Under the pieces are notes generated by a model that was not told the origin of the DNA, ran no database searches, and saw only the letters and a list, made by a program, of their open reading frames with translations. A program made the translations under genes and the position numbers. Positions 35,318 to 43,628 of a stretch of 64,000 nt of DNA are shown here, piece by piece. The stretch covers positions 124,001 through 188,000 of the forward strand of contig JAFPWU010000010.1 of assembly GCA_017412715.1 (NCBI GenBank). Direction: 5' to 3'. Each line of letters starts with the position of its first letter. Positions within the stretch are counted from its first letter, which is position 1. The stretch is from Clostridia bacterium (GTDB taxonomy: Bacteria; Bacillota; Clostridia; Christensenellales; Aristaeellaceae).

Positions 35318-36369
35318 ACAGGCTGAAAACATTAGAACGGGTGCGGATCAGGGCCAGCGAAGAAGAAACAGAAGGATTTTTCGCGCGTTTGGAGCAGGAA
35401 ACGGAAAGCCTGCCCGGCTTCCATATTCTGTTCGGGCATCACGTGCTTCTGCTCAGGTTTCCGGATGAGGAAACCATGCTGAAATATCGCGAGATTCTTG
35501 ATCTGATCCGCACCGAACCCGCGGGAGAACCCGATGGAACCATTACGGTCTGGTCAGGCCGCCCCGAGGATTATTTAAACATCGGCAGCGGTCCCGAAAG
35601 CGCCGCCTGCTGGGAATGCTCCGGAAAAGCCGGTCAGATCCGGTTTGTGAAGTGGCCGGACAGAATCCTGGCCTGCCATTTCCCGGACAACCGGCAATAC
35701 ATCATCATGAACGGCCCCCTAGAGGATTATGTTCCCTACTGGGCTCCCTTTCACTGGGAATTCCATCAGTTTGCGATGAGCCATGGCTATGCCTTTGTGC
35801 ACAGCGGCGCCGTGGGGCTGAACGGCGAGGGGGTGCTGCTCTCCTCCATGGGCGGATGCGGAAAGTCGACAACGGTGTTAAGCTGTCTGCTGGACGGCTT
35901 TGACTATGTTTCCGATGACTATCTCCTGCTGGAGCCGAAGGCCGCGGCCGCTTACCCGCTGTATAACTGCGGCATATTAAATCAGGACAGCCTGGACCGT
36001 CTTCCGGAGCTGAAGCCCCGGGTCTCCGGCCCTGTCCTCAACCGGCCCGGCCGCTACATTGTCGACCTTTCCGGATACCGAAATCAGTTCTGCCGCGGGA
36101 TGAAAATCAAGGCCATCGTCCACCCGCGCGTTCTTCCCGCAGGCGAGCCCCGGGAAGCGGCCCGGATCAGAAAGGATCCCCTCCAGACCGCCAAGCGGGA
36201 GCTGCTCATCTCCAGCGCCCGCCAGAACGGATTCCTCATGATGAGGGATCAGGATTCCCTTCATGCCCTGTTCGGGTCCGTGAGCAGTCTCCCGTCCTAC
36301 GAACTGCTCCTGAGCCCGGACCGTCAGTCGAACTGCCTTGCGCTCAGAGAGCTTTTGGGCACGCTGTAA
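35314..36369 (+). CDS. HPr-kinase-like P-loop protein
   Basis: A 351-residue protein. The N-terminal 150 residues are unassigned; the C-terminal half starts with HEFHQ-type and HSGAVGLNGEGVLLSS segments, then the P-loop GGCGKSTT (residues 180-187) and SDDYLLLE (200-207), the arrangement seen in HprK/P C-terminal kinase domains and in the HprK-related proteins of lasso-peptide and PqqD clusters. Classical HPr kinase partners (HPr, CcpA) are not nearby. In paeninodin-type clusters such a kinase phosphorylates the C-terminal residue of the precursor peptide. The start was set at ATG 35314 in ATGA overlap; an in-frame upstream start at 35266 lies inside the previous gene. Confidence 0.75.
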   Translation: MNRLKTLERVRIRASEEETEGFFARLEQETESLPGFHILFGHHVLLLRFPDEETMLKYREILDLIRTEPAGEPDGTITVWSGRPEDYLNIGSGPESAACWECSGKAGQIRFVKWPDRILACHFPDNRQYIIMNGPLEDYVPYWAPFHWEFHQFAMSHGYAFVHSGAVGLNGEGVLLSSMGGCGKSTTVLSCLLDGFDYVSDDYLLLEPKAAAAYPLYNCGILNQDSLDRLPELKPRVSGPVLNRPGRYIVDLSGYRNQFCRGMKIKAIVHPRVLPAGEPREAARIRKDPLQTAKRELLISSARQNGFLMMRDQDSLHALFGSVSSLPSYELLLSPDRQSNCLALRELLGTL

Positions 36370-36399
36370 GATAAAAAAACAGGAAAAGGAGAAATCAGA

Positions 36400-36822
36400 A
36401 TGTACGCTTTGAATCTTCCCCGGATGTTCTATGATGTGTCTGAAAACCACGCCATCATCATCGACTCAGGAACCGGCAACTATTTCCTTTTGAATGTTCT
36501 TGCCTCCAAGGTCTTCCTGTATCTTACCAGAGGCGCTTCCCCCGAGGAGCTCGGCGCGGCGCTTTCAAAGGTGCCCGGATGCCCCGAGGATATTCAGAAG
36601 CGCATCGAGGACTTCTGCGGGCAGCTGGTCAGCGAATCCATCCTGAACACCGATGCGTCCGAGCAGTTCGACGGGAATACAGATGCGGGGCCCTTCTGGT
36701 TTTCGGAAGGCGTCGAATTCCGGATGGACAAGTTCGGCGATATGGCGGACCTGATCGTGGCGGATCCGATTCATGATGTGGATGAAGCCTGCGGCTGGCC
36801 GGTTCTTAAAGAGGGCGACTGA
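36400..36822 (+). CDS. PqqD/RRE-like protein with C-terminal tail
   Basis: A 140-residue protein. Residues 1-85 match the small winged-helix PqqD fold used as a RiPP recognition element: an N-terminal strand (YDVSENHAIIIDSGTGNYFLLN), then LASKVFLYLTRGASPEEL and a C-terminal helix (IEDFCGQLVSESIL). Free-standing PqqD is about 90 residues; here a further 50 follow, acidic and ending in DMADLIVADPIHDVDEACGWP (residues 114-134 in part). I recall similar D-P-I-H-x-V-x-E-x-G-W-P tails from small proteins next to HprK-like genes, but cannot verify that. The tail could be a precursor-like substrate fused to its recognition domain. It is 30 bases after the kinase gene, with AAAGGAGA upstream. Confidence 0.75.
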   Translation: MYALNLPRMFYDVSENHAIIIDSGTGNYFLLNVLASKVFLYLTRGASPEELGAALSKVPGCPEDIQKRIEDFCGQLVSESILNTDASEQFDGNTDAGPFWFSEGVEFRMDKFGDMADLIVADPIHDVDEACGWPVLKEGD

Positions 36823-36825
36823 TTC

Positions 36826-38238
36826 ATGGCCAGAATTTCCGTTCTCATTGTCAGCTATAATTACGGCCGCTTTCTTCGGGCGTGTATCGAAAGCGTTCTT
36901 GCGCAGACCTGCTCCGAAGAGCTGGAAATCGTGCTGGTGGACGACGGCTCCACCGATGAAACGGCCGGGCTGCTCCGCGCGTTTCCCATGGTGCGCCGCG
37001 TATTCCAGGCCCATTCCGGCGTCGCCGCCGCCCGCAACCGCGCGCTCAGAGAAGCTTCCGGTGATTATATCGCCTTTCTGGATGCCGACGATCTGTGGAA
37101 GAAGGATAAACTGGCCCTTCAGCTGAAGTATCTCCGGGAGCACCCGGACTGCGAAATCGTATTTACCGGGTATGAAAACTTCCTCGAGGACGGTGTTTCC
37201 CCGGATGAAAAATGGGTCAGGCAGAATATTCTCTTCGCCGCGAAAAACAGGACCTGCCTGCCGACCGCCCTTTTTACCCGAAGCGTCATGCTTCGCTGCG
37301 GGGATTTTGACGAAAGCTTCCGGCACGGCGAGGACACGGAATGGACCAGCCGGCTGGGCTATCTCGGCATACACTCCGGCTTTCTGGAGGACCGGTTGCT
37401 GTTGCGCCGGCTGCACGGGAAGAACCTCACCAAAGACAGCGAATCCGGACCTTCCGCGGAATCCATTGCAAAGGCCTTTCAGGTGATCCGGAGAAATCTG
37501 CAGCTTCAGAAAGAGCGCGGCTCCGGAGAAGAGGGGATCTCTGTCCTGATTCCGGCCTTTGACGCGGAAGCCTATATGGCCGAATGCATCGAAAGCGTTC
37601 GTAAGCAGCAGCCTCAGCTCCAGGGACTGCCTATGGAAATCATCGTCGCGGACGACGGATCAGGGGACCGTACCGCGGCGATCGCCGAGGCCGGCGGAGC
37701 CCGGGTGCTCCGTCTTGCGCACAGAGGGTCGGCGGCCGCAAGGAACGCGGCACTCCTCCAGGCGAGATATGAGTATATTTTTTTCCTCGATGCCGATGAC
37801 CGGGCCGCTCCTTCCGCATTGCGGGATCTGCTGCAGGCCCTTCGGGCTGAAAAAGGCCGGATGGCGGTTTTCGCGAGGGCCAGGGATTTCAGCGTGGAAA
37901 CGGATGAAGCCGGCGGCAGCTCCGAGCGCTTCTCCCCCCGTGCCTACTCCGGGTGTCTGCCCGGAGGTTCCCTGATCCGGAAGCAGGCGTTTCAGACCGT
38001 CGGCGTCTTTAACGAAGAGCTGAAGACGGGAGAAACCGTTGACTGGCTGGGGCGCTTCAGGGAAAGCGGTCTGCCTTCTTCCATGCTGGATTGCGTGACC
38101 CTGGAACGCCGGATTCACCGGGCCAGCACGGGAGCCGTGAACAGGGAGCAGGAGCAGCGCGATTATGCGCGCATTGTCAGGGAACACCTGAAGAGGATGA
38201 AGCATGAAGAAAATATCCCTGATCATCCCGGTCTATAA
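36826..38238 (+). CDS. Tandem two-domain family 2 glycosyltransferase
   Basis: A 470-residue protein with two GT-A units. Unit 1 (about 1-225) carries ISVLIVSYNYGRFLRACIES, VDDGSTDETA and the metal-binding LDADDLW; unit 2 (about 235-460) carries ISVLIPAFDAEAYMAECIES, ADDGSGDRTA and LDADDRA. Both DxD motifs are kept, so both units may transfer sugars, as in the two-activity polymerases of capsule synthesis. It starts three bases after the PqqD-like stop, and its own last 35 bases overlap the next glycosyltransferase gene. Confidence 0.88.
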   Translation: MARISVLIVSYNYGRFLRACIESVLAQTCSEELEIVLVDDGSTDETAGLLRAFPMVRRVFQAHSGVAAARNRALREASGDYIAFLDADDLWKKDKLALQLKYLREHPDCEIVFTGYENFLEDGVSPDEKWVRQNILFAAKNRTCLPTALFTRSVMLRCGDFDESFRHGEDTEWTSRLGYLGIHSGFLEDRLLLRRLHGKNLTKDSESGPSAESIAKAFQVIRRNLQLQKERGSGEEGISVLIPAFDAEAYMAECIESVRKQQPQLQGLPMEIIVADDGSGDRTAAIAEAGGARVLRLAHRGSAAARNAALLQARYEYIFFLDADDRAAPSALRDLLQALRAEKGRMAVFARARDFSVETDEAGGSSERFSPRAYSGCLPGGSLIRKQAFQTVGVFNEELKTGETVDWLGRFRESGLPSSMLDCVTLERRIHRASTGAVNREQEQRDYARIVREHLKRMKHEENIPDHPGL

Positions 38239-39052
38239 TGCGGAACCCTGGTTCCAGGAAATGCTGAACAGCGTGCTTGCGCAGACCTGGCCGCATATCC
38301 AGCTGGTGATTGTAAATGACGGCTCGACCGACCGGTCCGAAGACATTTTCCTCGGCTGTGAACCCGCCCTGAAGGAAAGGCTCAGCGAGGTCATCTATCT
38401 CCGGCACGAACAGAATCTCAGCGCATCTGAAGCAATTAACACGGCCCTTCCCTGGTGCGACGGGGAATACCTTTGCTGGGCTGACGCGGATGATGTCCTG
38501 CATCCGGACAGCATTCGCAAAAAGGCGGAATATCTCGACCGGTTTCCCTCCCTCGCGATGGTGCGGCACAACAGCGTTATCTTTCTTCAGAACAGCGGCC
38601 GCTATGCGGAGATTGCGAAGCCCGAAGATAAACAGGTTAAAAACATCTTTGAGGATCTCCTGTTTTCACGCACGTTCTGTTGCCCCGGCTGTTACATGCT
38701 GCGCTCGGAGGTGTTTTTCGCCTGCTATCCCGGCCGAAAAATCCCCGTATCCCGGCAGGGACAGAATATGCAGATGCTTCTCCCTCCCGCCTCTGTTTCC
38801 GACTGCGGATATATGGATGACCGTCTTTTTCTGTACCGAATCCATGGCGCCAATCATTCTCTGAGCTTTTCCCGCTTTCCGGATCTGCTGGAGCGGAAAA
38901 AGGAATTTGAGCAGCTTCAGCTCCGGGTGCTGCCTCACTGCCGCTGCGACCGGGAATGGTGGGAAGCCAGGATTCACCGATACTGGCAGCAGGAGACGGA
39001 AGACCTGAAAAAAAGCTATCTGTCCGCCATACGGCGGCATAAAGGGATCTGA
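38204..39052 (+). CDS. Family 2 glycosyltransferase
   Basis: A 282-residue single GT-A protein: MKKISLIIPVYNAEPWFQEML, IVNDGSTDRSEDI, and CWADADDVLHPDS as the metal-binding site. The last 60 residues are basic and may pack on the membrane. The ATG lies inside the preceding gene and is preceded by GAAGAGGATG, so the two are coupled. Acceptor and sugar are unknown. Confidence 0.88.
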   Translation: MKKISLIIPVYNAEPWFQEMLNSVLAQTWPHIQLVIVNDGSTDRSEDIFLGCEPALKERLSEVIYLRHEQNLSASEAINTALPWCDGEYLCWADADDVLHPDSIRKKAEYLDRFPSLAMVRHNSVIFLQNSGRYAEIAKPEDKQVKNIFEDLLFSRTFCCPGCYMLRSEVFFACYPGRKIPVSRQGQNMQMLLPPASVSDCGYMDDRLFLYRIHGANHSLSFSRFPDLLERKKEFEQLQLRVLPHCRCDREWWEARIHRYWQQETEDLKKSYLSAIRRHKGI

Positions 39053-39054
39053 AG

Positions 39055-40131
39055 ATGAAAAGAGCCGGCGTAGTCACGTTTTTTGACCATCCGAATTACG
39101 GCGCGGTGCTCCAGGCCTACGGGATGAAATACGCGCTGGAAAAGCTGGGCTGTTCCGTCACTTTTATCAGAAACGCCCGGGAGCCGAATCCGGCTCCGGA
39201 AATAGACCGCCGCCTGCTGGTGCTGGAGGCCCTCCGCCGCAGGCGGGATGCCCTTCGTCCGCTCAGAAAACCCTTTGCCGATTTTGCGGAGAAATATTTC
39301 CGGACGGAAAAGCTGGACGGGCAGCATGATGTGAGCGCCGGGTATGACTTTTTCATCGTCGGCAGCGATCAGGTCTGGAACCTGGAGATCACAGGGTATG
39401 ATCCCTTCTGGTTTCTTGATTTTGCTCCGCCCGAAAAACGCTTTTCCTACGCGGCCAGCTTCGGAACGGATCGCCTGCAGGAAAACAGCCTTCCCTGGTA
39501 CAGGGAAAGGCTGTCTGGTTTCGCAAATCTTTCTGTCCGTGAGGCCTCCGGGCAGGAAATCATCCGGGAACTGACCGGGAAGGAAGCGATCCTCTGCCCG
39601 GATCCGGCCCTTCTGCCCGAACGCGGCGTATGGGAAAAGCTGATGGTCCCTGGAGAAGAGGCCGTTGTTTTATATACAGCGGAATTTGATGCCGAGCTGT
39701 ATCAGGATGCAAAAGCGGACGCGGCGGCAAGAGGGCTCCCCCTGGCCGTGTTCGGCGCCAATCAGCCTCCGTCCGCGGGCGAAACGGCCGTCCCTTCTCC
39801 TGAAGCGTGGCTGGGCAGTATCGCCAATGCCGCCGCGGTCTATACAAATTCCTTTCACGCGCTCATCTTTTCCCATATTTTTCATAAGGAGCTGCGCATC
39901 AGGCCGCTGGCCAGAATGAAGAACCGGAACAGCCGCCTTTTTTCCTTTATCGCGTCCATGGAGGAAACGCTTACGGAGGAAGGAAGCAGGCCCGGTCTTT
40001 ATCTCCTGAAGGATTCCGGCAGCCGGAAAAAAGCGGATGCCCGGCTGGAGGCGCTCCGGCATTCCGGGTATGCCTGTCTGCGGAAGATCACGGATTCCCC
40101 TTTCCCGCAAGCAGATAGTATTTCTTTCTGA
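39055..40131 (+). CDS. Polysaccharide pyruvyl transferase-family protein
   Basis: A 358-residue protein of the PF04230 family, which adds pyruvate ketals to sugars of exopolysaccharides or related acceptors. Seen are TFFDHPNYGAVLQAYGMKYAL at the start, the FIVGSDQVWN signature, and a C-terminal TNSFHALIFSHIFHKEL block. It starts two bases after the glycosyltransferase stop. Its 3' end overlaps the oppositely oriented Fe-S gene by 44 bases. Confidence 0.9.
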   Translation: MKRAGVVTFFDHPNYGAVLQAYGMKYALEKLGCSVTFIRNAREPNPAPEIDRRLLVLEALRRRRDALRPLRKPFADFAEKYFRTEKLDGQHDVSAGYDFFIVGSDQVWNLEITGYDPFWFLDFAPPEKRFSYAASFGTDRLQENSLPWYRERLSGFANLSVREASGQEIIRELTGKEAILCPDPALLPERGVWEKLMVPGEEAVVLYTAEFDAELYQDAKADAAARGLPLAVFGANQPPSAGETAVPSPEAWLGSIANAAAVYTNSFHALIFSHIFHKELRIRPLARMKNRNSRLFSFIASMEETLTEEGSRPGLYLLKDSGSRKKADARLEALRHSGYACLRKITDSPFPQADSISF

Positions 40132-41227
40132 AAACCTCATAGGGCAGCGCGGCTGCGTCCTTCATGGCCAGTTGTCTGAAGGGATGGGCCGGGGCCGGGC
40201 TTACAAGCCGCGGCTGCATGGCTTTCTCCGGCGGAAGGCGCCTGTAGGTGCCCGATTTCTCCAGGTCATGACAGAATTTCCGTCCCTTTTCGGAATTGCC
40301 CAGAACCAGCGAAATCCCTTCCGCGGCGGAAAAAAGACGCGGCTCCTCCGTTTCCTCAAATCCGTGGAAATCTCCGACCGTGATATCCGCGCTGCGGCGG
40401 TATCCCGCGTAATGGCAGGCGCTGCAGGCCGGGCGCAGGATGAGGCCGCTGATATAGAGACGCCAGTAGAAATTGTTCAGAAGGAATTCTCTCCCTTCGC
40501 TGCCGTCCTCCATCCGCCAGGAAACCCCGTATCCCATCGGTTCCCGCTTGTCCCGGAAAGAATAATCCTCCACAGGGGACTTTTCCTGCGCCTTCAGATA
40601 TTCCCAGTTTTTCCGCCATACGAGAGGAGAGCCTACCCCGTTGCAGAGGATCTCAACCAGAAGGAGCTGATGATCCGTCATTTCTTTCGGAAGATCAGAA
40701 AGACTCGCTTTCAGCCCGTCCACCTGGCACGGCGTTCCACTGAAGAGGACGCTTTCCCCCCGCGCCAGCTGTTCGCGAATTTCCCTAAAGCAGCCGCGCA
40801 GATCGCTTTCAAGATATTTGGAATCGCTCAGAAGGGACAGTTCCCCGGGATCGTCAACGGATCGGTGAAACACCTTCCCCTTCCGGAAAGCAGCGCCGTA
40901 CACCCGGGCTTTTCTCTGCCCGGCGAAGAAGGCCTCAGCCAGGGCCGTGAACGCGCCGCCGGACGCGCTGCGCCTCAAAACCTCCGGGCGGGCATGCTGA
41001 AAAGCATACGCCTCGGTATCCCTGGCCAGTCCTTTCTCTCTCTCCCCGGTCAGCGGGCAAATGGCCGCGCACCGTCCGCACCGTGTGCATCGGGCTTCGT
41101 CGATCCGGGGATAACGGAAACCCTCCTCGTCCGGTTCCATGCGCAGGGCCGAGGAGGGGCAAACCGCCGCGCAGGCTCCGCAGCCGCTGCAGTCCTTCTT
41201 GTCCGTAAACAGGCCAATCATTCTCAT
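40088..41227 (-). CDS. FrhB/FdhB-like iron-sulfur protein (F420 hydrogenase beta-subunit family)
   Basis: A 379-residue protein with two ferredoxin-type 4Fe-4S motifs at the N-terminus (CSGCGACAAVCP and CTRCGRCAAICP), then the family's SASGGAFTAL and LFSGTPCQVDGL blocks, plus ACSACHYAGYRRSADITVGDF. Homologues in Firmicutes are routinely found beside polysaccharide pyruvyl transferases in exopolysaccharide clusters, where the redox reaction is unknown. It converges on the pyruvyl transferase gene with a 44-base overlap of the coding ends. Confidence 0.88.
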   Translation of the reverse strand: MRMIGLFTDKKDCSGCGACAAVCPSSALRMEPDEEGFRYPRIDEARCTRCGRCAAICPLTGEREKGLARDTEAYAFQHARPEVLRRSASGGAFTALAEAFFAGQRKARVYGAAFRKGKVFHRSVDDPGELSLLSDSKYLESDLRGCFREIREQLARGESVLFSGTPCQVDGLKASLSDLPKEMTDHQLLLVEILCNGVGSPLVWRKNWEYLKAQEKSPVEDYSFRDKREPMGYGVSWRMEDGSEGREFLLNNFYWRLYISGLILRPACSACHYAGYRRSADITVGDFHGFEETEEPRLFSAAEGISLVLGNSEKGRKFCHDLEKSGTYRRLPPEKAMQPRLVSPAPAHPFRQLAMKDAAALPYEVFRKKYYLLAGKGNP

Positions 41228-41298
41228 ACGTCCGTTTCTGCGGGATCAGGAGCAGCCTTCCCGCGTCTCTTTCTTTTTGGAGGCCGGACCGTCCTGCC

Positions 41299-42312
41299 TC
41301 ATGCGCGCCATAGGCGTCGGTTATACACAGAGCGAAGATAGCAGACCGCCCCTCCCAGACTGATCAGCCGGTGCCTGAAAAGAAACACCGGCCAGTTCCG
41401 GGGCCGAAGAAGATTTTTGATCTTCATGCCGGCCACTGCCCGCTTCACAGGATCCTCCTGCAGAAACAGAACCTGCCTGCGGTTCCGGACCGCCCAGGGA
41501 ACTTTGACGGCGGAATCGTAAAAATCATGTACCGCCGCAATCAGGGTCATTGAATATACATAGTCAGGGAACGCGGCCCTGACCCCTGGGCTGCCCCCGG
41601 AGGCCGCCCTCTCCGCTTTCCGGATGGCCTCAAGGTACCATGCCGCAGCCCCCTGAGTGACGCTCCTCATCATGGAAACCGTGTCCTGGCTGTAGCTGTA
41701 AATGATAAGATCCGAAATGACCATTTTATCGCACCGGTTCAGCGCGCGGATCAGAAATTCCGAATCCTCCGAACGGCGAAGAGATTCATCGAAAAACAGA
41801 TGGTTGGACATCAGGAAATCTCGGCTGTAAAACTTCGCCCAGGCACCCATCCGGCGCGTCGGAGCGGAAATCATCCAGATTTTTGCCGGTTCCAGCTCCT
41901 CGCCGGAAATCAGCCTGTTGGGGGCTTTGTACCTGCTGGTCACGGTCCTCTTCCCTTTTCGGAATCCCGCGGCAAGAATATCCGGCCCATATTTCTCCAG
42001 CAGGGAAACAGCTTTCACCATCTCCGGTTCACACTGGTCATCCGCGTCGACAAAGCAGATCCACTCTCCCCCCGCGTGCCTCATCCCTTCGTTTCGGGCC
42101 TGGGGCAAGCCGGTTTCTGAATGGCAGAGAAGCACTTCCGGATGTTGGTCCGCCAGTTCGGCCGCAAGCCGCGGGGTATCGTCCGCGGATCCGTTTTCAA
42201 CAATGATGATTTCGAAAGGGACGACCGTCCGGAACAGATTGAGGATGGAATCAACGGACCGGACAATATAGTCAGCAGCATTATGCGCCGGTATGATAAA
42301 GGATATCTTCAT
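41299..42312 (-). CDS. Family 2 glycosyltransferase
   Basis: A 337-residue GT-A enzyme: MKISFIIPAHNAADYIVRSVDS, IVENGSADDTPRL, CFVDADDQCEPEM for metal binding, then a C-terminal basic part that ends on the membrane-facing SLGGAVCYLRSVYNRR. It is divergently placed to the LCP gene and probably co-transcribed with the Fe-S gene downstream (71-base gap). Confidence 0.88.
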   Translation of the reverse strand: MKISFIIPAHNAADYIVRSVDSILNLFRTVVPFEIIIVENGSADDTPRLAAELADQHPEVLLCHSETGLPQARNEGMRHAGGEWICFVDADDQCEPEMVKAVSLLEKYGPDILAAGFRKGKRTVTSRYKAPNRLISGEELEPAKIWMISAPTRRMGAWAKFYSRDFLMSNHLFFDESLRRSEDSEFLIRALNRCDKMVISDLIIYSYSQDTVSMMRSVTQGAAAWYLEAIRKAERAASGGSPGVRAAFPDYVYSMTLIAAVHDFYDSAVKVPWAVRNRRQVLFLQEDPVKRAVAGMKIKNLLRPRNWPVFLFRHRLISLGGAVCYLRSVYNRRLWRA

Positions 42313-42445
42313 CCCCTTCCCCCCCTCCTGCTGCGGACGCTTGTTCCATAAAGCTATGAAGGATCACACCCTGGCCTTGATACGAAAAAAACAGGCCGGC
42401 GCCACGAAAAGCCCCGTCTGCAGGCATCAACTGTTATTTGGTTTT

Positions 42446-42474
42446 TATATATCATAGATTTATGGTTCGCACAA
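42446..42474 (-). promoter_or_regulatory. Promoter of the minus-strand glycosyltransferase and Fe-S genes
   Basis: On the minus strand TTGTGC (42469-42474), 17-base spacer, TATATA (42446-42451). It lies in the AT-rich divergent region 42313-42692, which otherwise contains no gene, only the plus-strand promoter at 42563-42591. Confidence 0.5.
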
Positions 42475-42562
42475 GCGTTTCCTGTTTATTTTTCACGGTA
42501 AAAAGCACGAATTAAATGATCAGCCGGCATGGAATAAGCCGTGACTCCGTTTTTCGCATCTC

Positions 42563-42591
42563 TTGCGTTTGTAGGGTCAGTTCATTATAAT
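42563..42591 (+). promoter_or_regulatory. Promoter of the LCP and ABC transporter genes
   Basis: TTGCGT (42563-42568), 17-base spacer, perfect TATAAT (42586-42591). The LCP ATG is about 95 bases further on. Confidence 0.75.
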
Positions 42592-42692
42592 ATTTCTAAA
42601 TGATTGCTACCGTACCGTATAGCTGGATGACAGCAGAAACCTGCTCAGACCCGGACGCCATCCCGGAGCGCAGGAGATGATGGGAGAATGCC

Positions 42693-43517
42693 ATGAATAA
42701 AAGACATGACTGGCTAGCCGGGCAGACGCGCGAACCCGAACTGATTCTTCTGCTCGGCTGCAATTTCTGCAAGGATGGAAACTATGACCGTTCCGATGCC
42801 ATCCTCGTTGCATCGCCGGACCCGAAAACCGGCACCGTTAAGCTGGCCAGTATTCTTCGGGATATCCAGGCCGACCTGCACGAGTATGGCATGGAGAAAA
42901 TCAATGCAGCGCTTCTTCATGGCGGACCGGAATTTGCGGTTCGGATCATCAACGAGTGCTTTCATCTGAGCATCCGGCATTATATCCTGGTGGACATGTA
43001 CGGTCTCGTCAACGTGATTGATCTCCTGGGCGGGATTGATGTGGAAATCACGGAAATGGAGCGTATCTTCCTCAATTGCTGGGTCAGGGATCTTGCCATG
43101 CAGTTTCAGGACGGCATCTTTCCGCCACCCCTGGAAAAGGCCGGCCTGGTTCATATGGACGGACGCACAGCCCTCTCCCATGCGCGCAACAGAGTGATCG
43201 GCACGGATTTTGCCCGGGCGGACCGGCAGCGAACAGTGCTGAAGGCCATGGCTGAGAAGATAAAGGAAGAATCTGATCCCGTGAAGCTGATACGACTCTT
43301 CTTCAAGGGGCTCAGATATGTGAAAACAGACCTTTCCGCCCTTCAGATCGCATCGATGGCCCTCCCTGTATGGCGGGCCGGAAATCTGAGTTTTCCTTCC
43401 ATCCGTATTCCGGTTGATAACACTTACAAAGTATCCACAGACGGAAACTGGCATTTTGAGATCGACTTTGAAGCAAACGCGCAGGAACTGGGGCGGTTCT
43501 TCTCGGAGGAAGTTTAA
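42693..43517 (+). CDS. LytR-CpsA-Psr (LCP) domain protein without membrane anchor
   Basis: LCP enzymes move glycopolymers from undecaprenyl pyrophosphate to peptidoglycan. The 274 residues show the LCP core: LILLLGCN, YDRSDAILVASPDPKTG, SILRDIQADL with the Arg-Asp pair, GMEKINAALLHGGPEFAV, GLVNVIDLLGGIDVEI, and the C-terminal ALSHARNR with ADRQRTVL. Canonical LCP proteins carry an N-terminal membrane helix and about 60-80 residues before the core; here the core starts at about residue 15 and an in-frame TGA lies 15 bases upstream of the ATG, so no anchor is encoded. The active site would then face the cytoplasm unless it is exported in some other way. Confidence 0.85.
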   Translation: MNKRHDWLAGQTREPELILLLGCNFCKDGNYDRSDAILVASPDPKTGTVKLASILRDIQADLHEYGMEKINAALLHGGPEFAVRIINECFHLSIRHYILVDMYGLVNVIDLLGGIDVEITEMERIFLNCWVRDLAMQFQDGIFPPPLEKAGLVHMDGRTALSHARNRVIGTDFARADRQRTVLKAMAEKIKEESDPVKLIRLFFKGLRYVKTDLSALQIASMALPVWRAGNLSFPSIRIPVDNTYKVSTDGNWHFEIDFEANAQELGRFFSEEV

Positions 43518-43628
43518 GGAAGCGCTGATTTCTTCCGTTCCGGCGGCTCTGGCCTTCGTTCAGGCGATGACGGCCGGAAAACCGCGCGTCCGCTCCGGGC
43601 GAGCCTGCGCCCGGATAAGGAGGTACCT

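Noticed and set aside
42313-42692. Search for a precursor peptide or small RNA in the divergent region before the LCP gene
   Set aside because: AT-rich with two promoters; no small ORF with a ribosome site and no clear terminator.
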